Assembly: GCF_002837055.1 (NCBI RefSeq)
Contig: NZ_PDKP01000001.1
Coordinates: forward strand, 63,857 to 119,133
Reading direction: 5' to 3'
DNA length: 55,277 nt
From: Lactobacillus apis
GTDB lineage: Bacteria > Bacillota > Bacilli > Lactobacillales > Lactobacillaceae
Part shown: in pieces, positions 19,516-27,534 of the stretch
Layout: the number at the start of each line of letters is the position of its first letter
How positions within the stretch are numbered: the first letter of the stretch is position 1
Notes under the pieces: generated by a model
The model's database searches: none
Told to the model about the DNA's origin: nothing
The model's input: the letters and a program-made list of their open reading frames with translations, nothing else
Made by a program: the position numbers and the translations under genes

Positions 19516-21342
19516 ATGAATGATCAGTTTACATTGGAATATGCACCCAGTGTTATTGAATTGCTAGGGATTGGCTTATATAAACAATTACCCCAAGCAA
19601 TAGAAGAGCTAATTACAAATTCATGGGATGCTGATGCAACAGAAGTAAAAGTATTTATGGATTATGAAAATCGAGAGATACAAGTTACTGACAATGGCAT
19701 AGGCATGTCACATGAAGAATTAAATTCTGATTTTTTAACAGTAGCAAATAATCGAAGAATCACAAAAGGTACAGGTTTTTCACCTAAAGGAAGGCTAGTA
19801 ACCGGTAAGAAGGGAGTAGGGAAGCTTTCTTTATTTGGTGTAGCTAATATAATTCAAGTAACCAGCAAGAAAAATGGGAAAATGAATTCCTTTGAAATGA
19901 ATTATAATAAAATCAAGAAAACGCCTAGCAATGAAAAATACCATCCTAAATCTTTAATTACGAATAAAAATGTTAATTCGAGTAACCATGGTACTAAAAT
20001 ATTGCTTAAAGAAATTTCTCTTAAAAACATGACTTCTTTATCTATACTTTGGGAATCTTTAGCTCGTAGGTTCAATAAATATTCGAAAAATGATTTTCTA
20101 GTTATTTTAGAGGATTCTAATAAAAATAAAAAGATATTAGATGAAAAAGCCTTCATTTATAGTATAAAACCCAAGAGGCATGACTTTAAATATAAATTTC
20201 CAGATGACTTTAGAGAAGAAATGGAAAAAAATGAAGACCTTCAAAAATTAAATGATTTGGGAATTAATGGTATTGTTTATACAAGTGAAAAACCCTTGAA
20301 AGCCAAAGATACTGGTTTCGCTATATTAGTTAGAGGGAAACTAGCGGGCGAACCAGTTGATTATCAATTTTCCGATAGAGCAAACGATTATTTCTATGGT
20401 TATGCAACTGGATTTTTTAATATGGACTTTATTGATAAGGACAATGAAAAAAATTATATATCTACTGATCGACAATCTATTTTGTGGGATTCTGATGAAA
20501 ATCTTATCAATGTAAGGAATATGATGGATAAATTGATTAATCGCATTATGCGTAGGTGGAGAAGTGATAGAAATAAGGCGATATCTACTAAAAAAAATGA
20601 AGAAATTAATGGTGTGATTAAGTCTGACAATCAAATAAATAGCGTTTTTAATTCAAGTGAATTATCTGATTCTGATAATGAAATGTTAACTTTTGTTAAA
20701 AAAATTATGCTGGATCCTAAAACGCAACTTTCTAAAAACAATGAAAAAAAATTATTAAGTAATTTTGTTCAAAGAACTGATCAATATCAAAAAGAATATG
20801 GTGTATATAGTAAGCTTATTCCTGCTGGTTTTAGTGTTCCTGATGATATTGGTGTTAAACTACAAAAAATTGTAGCAGAAGCTACCAGTATTCCTTGTAA
20901 TCAAACTGAAGGAGATAAATTTATTATATCCGAAGGACTATTGTTTAGAGCATTAATTGATGCAACTACAAGCACCTTAATCGAAAAAAATATAGAAGAT
21001 ATGGAAGATATAAAAGCAATAGAAGATGAAATAAAAAAAGATAGTAAGAAAAAAAATAATAAAAGAGCAAGTTTTGGAACTACCAGGTGGATTTGCAATT
21101 TGCCGTTGCGAAGCAGATTAAAAGCAACCATTCAATTTTTGAATAAAAAAGAGGAGCTTGCCGCAAAAAAGACAGAAGAAGTATATATAAGTAGACTAAA
21201 AGACATCATTGATAATCTTGACATGTTGATGCATGATATTAACTATTGTCCCGATTTTGGTCAGTTACAAGCTTGGTGGGTACTTTTAGATCCAATTTTG
21301 ACTAAAGCTTTTAAGTATATTAAAGGAAAGAATGAAGCTTAG
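19516..21342 (+). CDS. GHKL ATPase of the MutL/MORC-like type linked to DNA methylation
   Basis: 608 residues. The N-terminal GHKL (Hsp90/MutL-type) ATPase has the N box AIEELITNSWDADAT (about 28-42) with Glu and Asn for magnesium-ATP, G1 box VTDNGIGM (about 57-64) and G2 box GKKGVGKLSLFG (about 97-108). An S5-like second domain follows (about 200-330). The C-terminal half, from about 400, is Lys-rich with FGTTRWICNLPLRSRLK and has no nuclease motif that I recognise. Such ATPases next to DNA methyltransferases are known as MORC-like partners in restriction-type systems. The MTase follows by 39 bp. Codon use is rich in ATA and AGA, unlike the core genes. Strong AGGGAG ribosome site. Confidence 0.8.
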   Translation: MNDQFTLEYAPSVIELLGIGLYKQLPQAIEELITNSWDADATEVKVFMDYENREIQVTDNGIGMSHEELNSDFLTVANNRRITKGTGFSPKGRLVTGKKGVGKLSLFGVANIIQVTSKKNGKMNSFEMNYNKIKKTPSNEKYHPKSLITNKNVNSSNHGTKILLKEISLKNMTSLSILWESLARRFNKYSKNDFLVILEDSNKNKKILDEKAFIYSIKPKRHDFKYKFPDDFREEMEKNEDLQKLNDLGINGIVYTSEKPLKAKDTGFAILVRGKLAGEPVDYQFSDRANDYFYGYATGFFNMDFIDKDNEKNYISTDRQSILWDSDENLINVRNMMDKLINRIMRRWRSDRNKAISTKKNEEINGVIKSDNQINSVFNSSELSDSDNEMLTFVKKIMLDPKTQLSKNNEKKLLSNFVQRTDQYQKEYGVYSKLIPAGFSVPDDIGVKLQKIVAEATSIPCNQTEGDKFIISEGLLFRALIDATTSTLIEKNIEDMEDIKAIEDEIKKDSKKKNNKRASFGTTRWICNLPLRSRLKATIQFLNKKEELAAKKTEEVYISRLKDIIDNLDMLMHDINYCPDFGQLQAWWVLLDPILTKAFKYIKGKNEA

Positions 21343-21381
21343 CCTTGCTTCTATTATGTGGATTAGTAAAGAGGTATCAAT

Positions 21382-22629
21382 TTGCAAATAATAGATTTAT
21401 TTTCTGGTGCAGGTGGTCTCACTGAAGGATTCAGAAAAGAATTCGAAGTTATCAAACATGTGGAGAAAGAGAGAGCTGCTTGTGAAACTTTAAAACTCAG
21501 AGATTCTTTTTATTATTTGGAAAAGCATAATATGATAAATCAGTATTATGACTTTTTGAAGGGAGAAATTAGTGAGAAGCAATTGTATTCTTTTGTACCA
21601 AAAAAGATTTTTAAGCGAACTATAAATGCAGAAATAAATGATAAAAACATTCAAAGTATATTTAACGAAATAGATTATGATTTAGATGACACAAAAAATA
21701 TAACAGGAATTATCGGTGGTCCTCCTTGTCAGGCGTATTCTACAATAGGACGTTCAAGGAATGCTTCAAAAAAATCGGAAGATGAACGAATATACTTGTA
21801 TAAATACTACATTGATTTTTTAAAGAAATATAAACCTATTTTTTTTGTTTTTGAGAATGTTAAAGGACTACTTAGCTTTAAGGATGTAGATAATGAATTG
21901 CTATTTCCTAAGATGCAACAAGAGTTTGAGCAAGTAGGCTATAATCTGGAATATCAAGTTATAAATGCAGCAGATTTTGGTGTTCCGCAAGTGCGTGAGA
22001 GAATAATCATTTTTGGGGCACAAAGAGCTTATCCCGGACTTCCAAGAACTTTTTTTGATGAATTTGAAGCTATGAAAGAAAAACCATTAACGGTTAAAGA
22101 AGCTTTTACAGGCTTACCCAAATTACATTCCGGACAAACAAATAATAAGTATGTCGACGAAATTAGTTATTTTGAGAGAAAATATTATAGAAAAAGCAAA
22201 AAGTTATGTTTAACCGAGAATGTATCTAGGCCAAATAATGCAAACGATTTAAGGATATATAAAATTGTGGCTAAAGCAAAGCTAAAGGGGAAAAATTTAA
22301 GATATGATGAATTAGATAAAGAGCTAATTACACATAAAAATACAAAAGAATTTTTGGATAGATATAAAGCATTGCCTTGGAATGCGCCTGCACATACAAT
22401 CGTTGCTCATATTGCTAAAGATGGACATCATTATATTCATCCTGATCCAATCCAAAATCGATCAATAACAGTTCGTGAAGCAGCTAGGCTTCAAGGCTTT
22501 CCTGATGATTACTATTTTGAAAATTCAAGAACTGCTGCTTATACTCAAATTGGAAATGCTGTTCCGCCAATTTTATCAAAGAAAATTGCTAAAGCTATTT
22601 TGATTGCTCTTGAGCAATTTTCATTATAA
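21382..22629 (+). CDS. DNA (cytosine-5)-methyltransferase
   Basis: 415 residues. C5-cytosine MTase motifs in order: I DLFSGAGG (about 4-11), IV GGPPCQAYSTIG with the catalytic Cys (about 111-122), VI FENVKGL (about 157), VIII QVRERIIIFGAQ, IX in the SITVREAARLQGFPDDY region, X QIGNAVPP (about 390-397). The spacing between VIII and IX is the target-recognition domain, specific to one sequence that cannot be read by eye. TTG start after AGAGG. It follows the GHKL ATPase, and no stand-alone endonuclease gene is adjacent, so either the ATPase protein restricts or the enzyme is solitary. Same AT-rich codon use as its partner. Confidence 0.95.
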   Translation: MQIIDLFSGAGGLTEGFRKEFEVIKHVEKERAACETLKLRDSFYYLEKHNMINQYYDFLKGEISEKQLYSFVPKKIFKRTINAEINDKNIQSIFNEIDYDLDDTKNITGIIGGPPCQAYSTIGRSRNASKKSEDERIYLYKYYIDFLKKYKPIFFVFENVKGLLSFKDVDNELLFPKMQQEFEQVGYNLEYQVINAADFGVPQVRERIIIFGAQRAYPGLPRTFFDEFEAMKEKPLTVKEAFTGLPKLHSGQTNNKYVDEISYFERKYYRKSKKLCLTENVSRPNNANDLRIYKIVAKAKLKGKNLRYDELDKELITHKNTKEFLDRYKALPWNAPAHTIVAHIAKDGHHYIHPDPIQNRSITVREAARLQGFPDDYYFENSRTAAYTQIGNAVPPILSKKIAKAILIALEQFSL

Positions 22630-22895
22630 CTATTATATTTACACGAAAGTGTACTTTATTATTTTGATAATGAAAAGATAAGTAAAGAAGGTACAAATAT
22701 AGCCTAATAAAGGGAAGTTATACTCTTTTTAGAAGAGTTGCGCTAAATTTTCAAAGTTTTTCCGCAAAAGTAATTATAGTTTTAAATCTATGGTTCCTAT
22801 CATTTGTATCTAAACGGTGTTTAGCTATAAAATTCAGTCAGATGAAATTCAATTATAAGAATGGAGACAATTCATGAAAGACTGAGGTTATCAAA

Positions 22896-23276
22896 ATGGA
22901 TAAATGGCAGGAAAAATGGGCCTACAACAAATATTGGGTGATGGCGCGATCGCAGCAATGTTATGAGCAGATTAGATTACTAGCTAAAGACAACGAGTGG
23001 TCAGCTAAAAAGAATGCTGAATTCGAACGTTTATTAAAAAAGGCTGCAGATCAAACACCAACAGTTAAAACTTTAACCAATGCTTACCAACATGTTTGGG
23101 GCTACTTTAAGAAGATTGCAACAACCTCAGAAAAGCAAACCTATTTACAGTTATTACAAGAATTATCGCCCAAAAATGATGACGTGGGCTCATTTTTAAA
23201 ACATTTAACTGAAAAGTATCAAGTTTCTTATTTATTAAACTCACGTTTAATTCAGGAGTGCAAAGAAAAATCATGA
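22896..23276 (+). CDS. DUF1722 (YbgA C-terminal-like) protein, UV-repair associated
   Basis: 126 residues matching the DUF1722 pattern: an opening HKYW-like YNKYWVMARSQQCYEQI, then LTNAYQHVWGYFKK, then a VSYLLNSRL end. The function is unknown. E. coli YbgA, which carries this domain, lies next to photolyase, and here the gene is coupled to a pyrimidine-dimer glycosylase, so a role in UV-damage handling is plausible. Stop TGA overlaps the next ATG (ATGA), so translation is coupled. A TGAGG ribosome site precedes the ATG. Confidence 0.78.
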   Translation: MDKWQEKWAYNKYWVMARSQQCYEQIRLLAKDNEWSAKKNAEFERLLKKAADQTPTVKTLTNAYQHVWGYFKKIATTSEKQTYLQLLQELSPKNDDVGSFLKHLTEKYQVSYLLNSRLIQECKEKS

Positions 23277-23638
23277 GATTATGGCATCAAGATTTAATTT
23301 GGCGGTTGCCTAGACAGCAGTTATTAGGACAACATCGTGAAATTGCGGCTTTACGAGGCCGAGGATGGGCCAAAAATCATTCCACTGTTAATTATGTTTT
23401 CCAATATTCGCCATATAAGCTGTACCAGTTTCATCTACTAGTATTAGCTGAAATGCAACGACGCCATTACCATCCTGATCTTAATTGGTTTGATCCATAC
23501 TATCGCGGACAATATTGCCCTAGGTATGAAACATTACCAGCTATTCCATGGACTGATCCAATTTATCCAGAGCATGATGATACTTATTTACAAATCTGTT
23601 TGGATAATTTGCACCAAAAAGGCATCGATTTGTATTAA
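23273..23638 (+). CDS. Pyrimidine dimer DNA glycosylase, T4 endonuclease V-like
   Basis: 121 residues; opening MRLWHQDLIWRLPRQQLLGQ is typical of the bacterial Pyr_excise family. Comparison with T4 endonuclease V from memory: Arg22-Glu23 in HREIAALRG falls at the same numbers as the catalytic Arg22-Glu23 of T4, and DPYYRGQYCP parallels its PQEFRGDYIP. T4 EndoV uses the amine of Thr2 to attack the sugar; here residue 2 is Arg, and Met before Arg is not normally removed, so the attacking amine may differ. The ATG at 23273 overlaps the upstream stop; an ATG 15 bp earlier would add five residues outside the family pattern. Likely base-excision repair of UV dimers. Confidence 0.82.
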   Translation: MRLWHQDLIWRLPRQQLLGQHREIAALRGRGWAKNHSTVNYVFQYSPYKLYQFHLLVLAEMQRRHYHPDLNWFDPYYRGQYCPRYETLPAIPWTDPIYPEHDDTYLQICLDNLHQKGIDLY

Positions 23639-23708
23639 GTTTGACTTAATTAAAGACAGGAAAAAAGTCATGATAACTTTTGTCTAAATCACTTTGAAAA
23701 AACACAAG

Positions 23709-23748
23709 TAAAAAAGTTGAGCATTGTAATATGATGATCAACTTTTTT
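23709..23748. terminator. Bidirectional terminator
   Basis: AAAAAAGTTGA and TCAACTTTTTT form a perfect stem with a longer loop between the convergent glycosylase and DUF3021 genes. Confidence 0.8.
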
Positions 23749-23762
23749 ATTTTGTAATTAAA

Positions 23763-24221
23763 TTACTTTTCTTTGATTTTTTTGTTAATTCTTTTAACGT
23801 CTTTTACAGCCTTATGGTAACTGCAATACCAGGTAGTAATATAGATCAGGATAAAAATTAAAGTGAATTTTGATAAGTTAATTAATTTTAATGGAACCCA
23901 GCCTGCTAAGAGGGCTAAAGGAACAAAGCCAAGGTAGTAGGTAAAGAAGTTAACTATCGTCTTTTTTAGTAATGACCATTGGCTAATACTAAAAATAAAA
24001 CTACCAAATCCGAACAACGCTCCAGTTACCGCCCATAGAATGACTGAGACGGTAAAAGCATCAAGTGAATTGCTAAATTTTGACGTAAAAGAAGGATCTG
24101 ATGGAAGGTAAATAGAGTTTCGTGATAGATAATTACAGATAATCGAAATTGCTAAGCCTATGAAGATGCCTTCAGTAGCAAACATGTATAAATGATAGAT
24201 AAATCTTTTAACGCTTTTCAT
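23763..24221 (-). CDS. DUF3021 membrane protein, partner of a LytTR regulator
   Basis: 152 residues with four predicted membrane helices (about 14-32, 55-78, 88-110, 115-133) and a basic C-terminal tail. DUF3021 proteins are almost always encoded with a LytTR-domain regulator. In related LytTR regulatory systems of streptococci (HdrM, BrsM) the membrane partner holds the regulator inactive. Here its ATG overlaps the regulator stop by 4 bp, so the two are translationally coupled. The signal sensed is unknown. Confidence 0.82.
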   Translation of the reverse strand: MKSVKRFIYHLYMFATEGIFIGLAISIICNYLSRNSIYLPSDPSFTSKFSNSLDAFTVSVILWAVTGALFGFGSFIFSISQWSLLKKTIVNFFTYYLGFVPLALLAGWVPLKLINLSKFTLIFILIYITTWYCSYHKAVKDVKRINKKIKEK

Positions 24222-24652
24222 ATTCCTAACCTCTCTTTCAAGTTTTTAATATTTCTGCGAGAAATTTGTACGCGATGATTGTTGGTTAAAACAACATCAA
24301 TTAATCCGTTATCAAGTATTTCAAGGTGATCGATATGCTGATAATTAAAGACAGCACTCCGGGATGCTTCAATGAAGTAACTGGGTAAATCAGTTTTTAG
24401 ATTTGATAAGCGGTCATTATAAGATAACTGCTGCTTTTCAGTGAAAACTGAAATATCACGGTTGGCTACTTCCAAAGCATAAATGTCTTGATACTTAACT
24501 GGAATAATCTGTGACTGGTAATGACACCAGATTGCATCATCACTTTGTGCTAATTTCTGTAAAAAATCATTGATCTCGGGTGTGATTTTTCTGAGCCACA
24601 ACTCACCGTGCTCTTCTTTTAAGTTGGGATCAACGTGACAATTAATTTTCAT
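24218..24652 (-). CDS. LytTR-domain transcriptional regulator
   Basis: 144 residues. The C-terminal LytTR DNA-binding domain (about 45-144) has IYALEVANRDISVFT, FIEASRSAVFNYQHID and NHRVQISRRNIKNLKERL. The short N-terminal part is not a response-regulator receiver, so this is the stand-alone LytTR type controlled by a membrane partner rather than by phosphorylation. The start at 24652 follows AAAGGAG; a longer frame upstream runs through the promoter and direct repeats and is not coding. Two 12-bp repeats exactly 21 bp apart lie upstream, suggesting autoregulation. Confidence 0.85.
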   Translation of the reverse strand: MKINCHVDPNLKEEHGELWLRKITPEINDFLQKLAQSDDAIWCHYQSQIIPVKYQDIYALEVANRDISVFTEKQQLSYNDRLSNLKTDLPSYFIEASRSAVFNYQHIDHLEILDNGLIDVVLTNNHRVQISRRNIKNLKERLGI

Positions 24653-24718
24653 GTTTAAGCTCCTTTCTGCTACCCAGTATAATAGATAAATTTTGTTTTT
24701 ATTTAGTAATACCTCAAA

Positions 24719-24751
24719 TGGTTGGAAAAGTGTCAATAGTGGTTGGAAAAG
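24719..24751 (-). promoter_or_regulatory. LytTR-type direct-repeat operator
   Basis: Plus-strand TGGTTGGAAAAG occurs at 24719-24730 and again at 24740-24751, exactly 21 bp apart, two helical turns. A minus-strand TATACT -10 (plus 24676-24681) lies downstream, placing the repeats at about -50 to -80 of the regulator's transcript with no good -35. That is the layout expected when LytTR activates its own promoter. Confidence 0.65.
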
Positions 24752-24879
24752 CGGGAATATTGGATTTTTGACTTTAGAATTAAAAGATAGTTTGAGCACA
24801 TGAATATACTAAAGTATAATTTAAAATGAGATTAGTTTTAACTATTTATGTTAAGAAAAGAAGATGGGAATACTTATAG

Positions 24880-25446
24880 ATGACACGGGAAATTAAACGT
24901 TGTGATTGGGCAACAAAGAATAAAATAGAGCAGGAATATCATGACACAGAATGGGGAATTCCTGTACATGACGATAGACAGTTGTTTAAAATGCTAGTCT
25001 TGGAAGGAAAGCAAGCAGGACTGAGTTGGACAACAATTTTAGCTAAAAAAGAAACTCTCTGCAAAGCATTTGATGACTTTGATCCTGCAGCTTTAGTTAC
25101 TTATGACGATAAGAAGAAGGCAGAGCTTTTACAAAATGATGGAATTATCAAGAATAAGCTAAAAATTAACGCTGCTATTAGCAACGCCCATGCATATTAC
25201 GATGTTTGTGAGCAATATGGTTCTTTGGACAATTACCTTTGGTCTTTTGTTGATAATAAACCTATTATTAATTCTTGGAAGAGTACCGAAGAAGTGCCAG
25301 CAAGTACACCATTATCGGATAAATTGAGTAAAGATTTAAAGAAACAAGGTTTTAAGTTTGTTGGATCAACAACAGTTTACGCATTTATGCAATCTGTTGG
25401 GATGGTGAATGACCATCTTGATAGATGTTCTTTTAAAAACAAATAG
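24880..25446 (+). CDS. tag: DNA-3-methyladenine glycosylase I
   Basis: 188 residues. Removes 3-methyladenine from alkylated DNA. The zinc-binding set is visible: Cys8 in KRCDWA, His21 in EYHDTEWG (the 13-residue spacing matches E. coli Tag), and HLDRC near the end. LEGKQAGLSWTTIL holds the family active-site segment with Glu. Stand-alone gene between the LytTR system and a DUF7010-like membrane protein; with the pyrimidine-dimer glycosylase it makes a second repair glycosylase within 2 kb. Confidence 0.95.
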   Translation: MTREIKRCDWATKNKIEQEYHDTEWGIPVHDDRQLFKMLVLEGKQAGLSWTTILAKKETLCKAFDDFDPAALVTYDDKKKAELLQNDGIIKNKLKINAAISNAHAYYDVCEQYGSLDNYLWSFVDNKPIINSWKSTEEVPASTPLSDKLSKDLKKQGFKFVGSTTVYAFMQSVGMVNDHLDRCSFKNK

Positions 25447-25479
25447 TTAATGCTATTAAGTCATTGTAGTAAATAAGGA

Positions 25480-26025
25480 ATGAAGATGATGAAAATAATT
25501 GATGAGCTGAGATTGGATTGTGCTATAAAACAAAAAAGAGGCCTACATATAATATTAGCTTCCATTATTATTTGGTTAGCTATTGTGGGTATTCACTTAT
25601 TGCCTATTTCAATTTTAACGAAAAACCTCTTTACTTTTGTTTGTGCTGCAATATTGCTGCCGTTATCCTGCTTTTTTTCTAAGTTAATTAATGTTGATTT
25701 TCAAAACAAAAGTAACCCATTGACTGAGTTAGGGATACTGTTTTCTGTTAACCAGGCACTTTATTTGCTAATTGCGATGTGGATTTATCCAACTATACCA
25801 GAAAAAATGCTTATGATATTAGCGATTATTTTTGGCGCACATTTATTACCATATAGTTGGCTTTATAAATCACGAGTTTATTTTACTTTGTCAATTTTGA
25901 TACCTTTTATAGCATTAATTATTGGATTAAACTTTGATCCAGCAATTTTGGCTTTGACAATGATGGGAATTGAAATTATCTTTTCCATTGCTTTAGTACG
26001 GGAAAATAGAAAAATTAATGATTAA
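25480..26025 (+). CDS. Hypothetical membrane protein, DUF7010-like
   Basis: About 180 residues with five or six membrane helices after a polar N-terminus (IDELRLDCAIKQKRGLHIILAS), which resembles DUF7010 proteins. No function is known. Three ATG codons (25480, 25486, 25489) follow AAGGA; 25486 or 25489 gives better spacing than the first. It lies 33 bp after tag and 36 bp before the KAP NTPase on the same strand, so it may share their transcript. Confidence 0.65.
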   Translation: MKMMKIIDELRLDCAIKQKRGLHIILASIIIWLAIVGIHLLPISILTKNLFTFVCAAILLPLSCFFSKLINVDFQNKSNPLTELGILFSVNQALYLLIAMWIYPTIPEKMLMILAIIFGAHLLPYSWLYKSRVYFTLSILIPFIALIIGLNFDPAILALTMMGIEIIFSIALVRENRKIND

Positions 26026-26061
26026 AATTTTGGGGATTTATTAATAGAAAGGAATAGTATT

Positions 26062-27402
26062 TTGAAAAAAAGAGATTTAGAACCAACTGAAGAAAATATA
26101 ATGGATACTTTTGTTAAGAACAGTGTTGGAAGAAATGACAGCTTACTAAAGTTTATAGAAATGCTTAATTATCAGGATGACTCATATTCTATTGCTTTGG
26201 ATGGAAAATGGGGTTCGGGAAAGACCTTTTTTGTAAAACAATGTAAATTAGTATTAGATTGTTTAAATGATGAAAATCAATCCCAATATAAAGACCAAGT
26301 TTTAAATGTCATAGATGAAGATGAAATTGCTAAACTTACAAAGGTTAATTTTAAAACTGTTTATTTTGATGCTTGGAAAAATGATAGTGATTTGGATCCG
26401 ATTGTGTCTTTATCCAAAAGCATAGCTACAACTGCTTTTAACATTAAAACGAAAGCTAAGGGTGTAGCTATTGAAGCAGGAAAAAAATTAATTGAAATAG
26501 CAGCCAAAGAAATTGCAAAAATTGATATTGATAGTATCTTAGATATTTTTCATACAGAAGAAAATGTTGAAGCCAAATTCAAGAAGGAATTAGCTTCTTT
26601 AATTCCTAAACATGGACGTCTAATTGTCTTTATTGATGAATTAGATAGGTGTCGCCCAACATATGCTGTTAAGCTATTAGAAAGGGTGCAACATTTTTTT
26701 GATAACAAGAAAATCACCTTCATTTTTTCCGTTAATCTTTATGAATTAAAAAATACAATAAAAAAGCTTTATGGCTCAAGTTTTGACGGTGATAGATATC
26801 TTGATCGATTTTTTTATTCAATTATCAGCTTGCCAGATGCATATTATGCTTCTGAAAATATAGAAGGTCTGTCTTCAGATGAAAAAATGTATTTAAAGTA
26901 TTGTGACGAGATCACTCAGAAATTCAATTTTAGTCTTAGGGAACAGAATCATTTTACAAGCATGATAGATATTACTGGTGTTAAAAATAGATTCTTGTCT
27001 TCTAATTACCATGCAGATGTATTCGGAAATGGTAATGAAATAGTAGATTTCTTTATAATTCCCTATTTGATTGCACTTAAGATGGTCGATAGCGATCAAT
27101 TCAATGCTTTTGTTTATTATAATGATGGTACAGACTTTATTAGTTTTTTGGCATCGAGTAAAATCTTTTTAAGTTATTTGTGGACTGATGATTCAAATAC
27201 TCTTAAGAAAGCTGCAAAGGACATTTACGATTGTATTTTTGTGAGAAATGAAATTGTAGAATCTGTTGGAATTATTAAAGAACCAAAGAATATTTATATT
27301 AGAGAACCTTATAAATTAAAAAAAGAAGTCAATGATATTTTAAGTTTAGTATCGAACGATTCGGTTTATGAAGATAAGGATAATAACTCTACTAAGGAAT
27401 AG
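26062..27402 (+). CDS. KAP-family P-loop NTPase
   Basis: 446 residues, TTG start after AAAGGA. KAP NTPase with Walker A LDGKWGSGKTFF (about 46-57), YFDAWKND (about 100), Walker B LIVFIDELDRCRP (about 186-198) and the downstream FIFSVNLYELK segment. Many KAP proteins carry membrane helices inserted between Walker A and B; here that stretch (about 120-150) is Lys/Ile/Ala-rich and amphipathic, not clearly transmembrane. A bacterial member, F-plasmid PifA, excludes phage T7. It stands 132 bp before hsdM, so a defence role is plausible but not shown. Its own partner gene is not evident. Confidence 0.85.
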   Translation: MKKRDLEPTEENIMDTFVKNSVGRNDSLLKFIEMLNYQDDSYSIALDGKWGSGKTFFVKQCKLVLDCLNDENQSQYKDQVLNVIDEDEIAKLTKVNFKTVYFDAWKNDSDLDPIVSLSKSIATTAFNIKTKAKGVAIEAGKKLIEIAAKEIAKIDIDSILDIFHTEENVEAKFKKELASLIPKHGRLIVFIDELDRCRPTYAVKLLERVQHFFDNKKITFIFSVNLYELKNTIKKLYGSSFDGDRYLDRFFYSIISLPDAYYASENIEGLSSDEKMYLKYCDEITQKFNFSLREQNHFTSMIDITGVKNRFLSSNYHADVFGNGNEIVDFFIIPYLIALKMVDSDQFNAFVYYNDGTDFISFLASSKIFLSYLWTDDSNTLKKAAKDIYDCIFVRNEIVESVGIIKEPKNIYIREPYKLKKEVNDILSLVSNDSVYEDKDNNSTKE

Positions 27403-27534
27403 TCATATTAAAATTTATCTGATTGAAAAATATATAATGGTACAATTAAATAGACATTGATTGAGCTAATTTCAATCAACTAATTAATTAGAAAATAACT
27501 TTGAATATAAATTTTAAAATTAAAGGAGATAACA

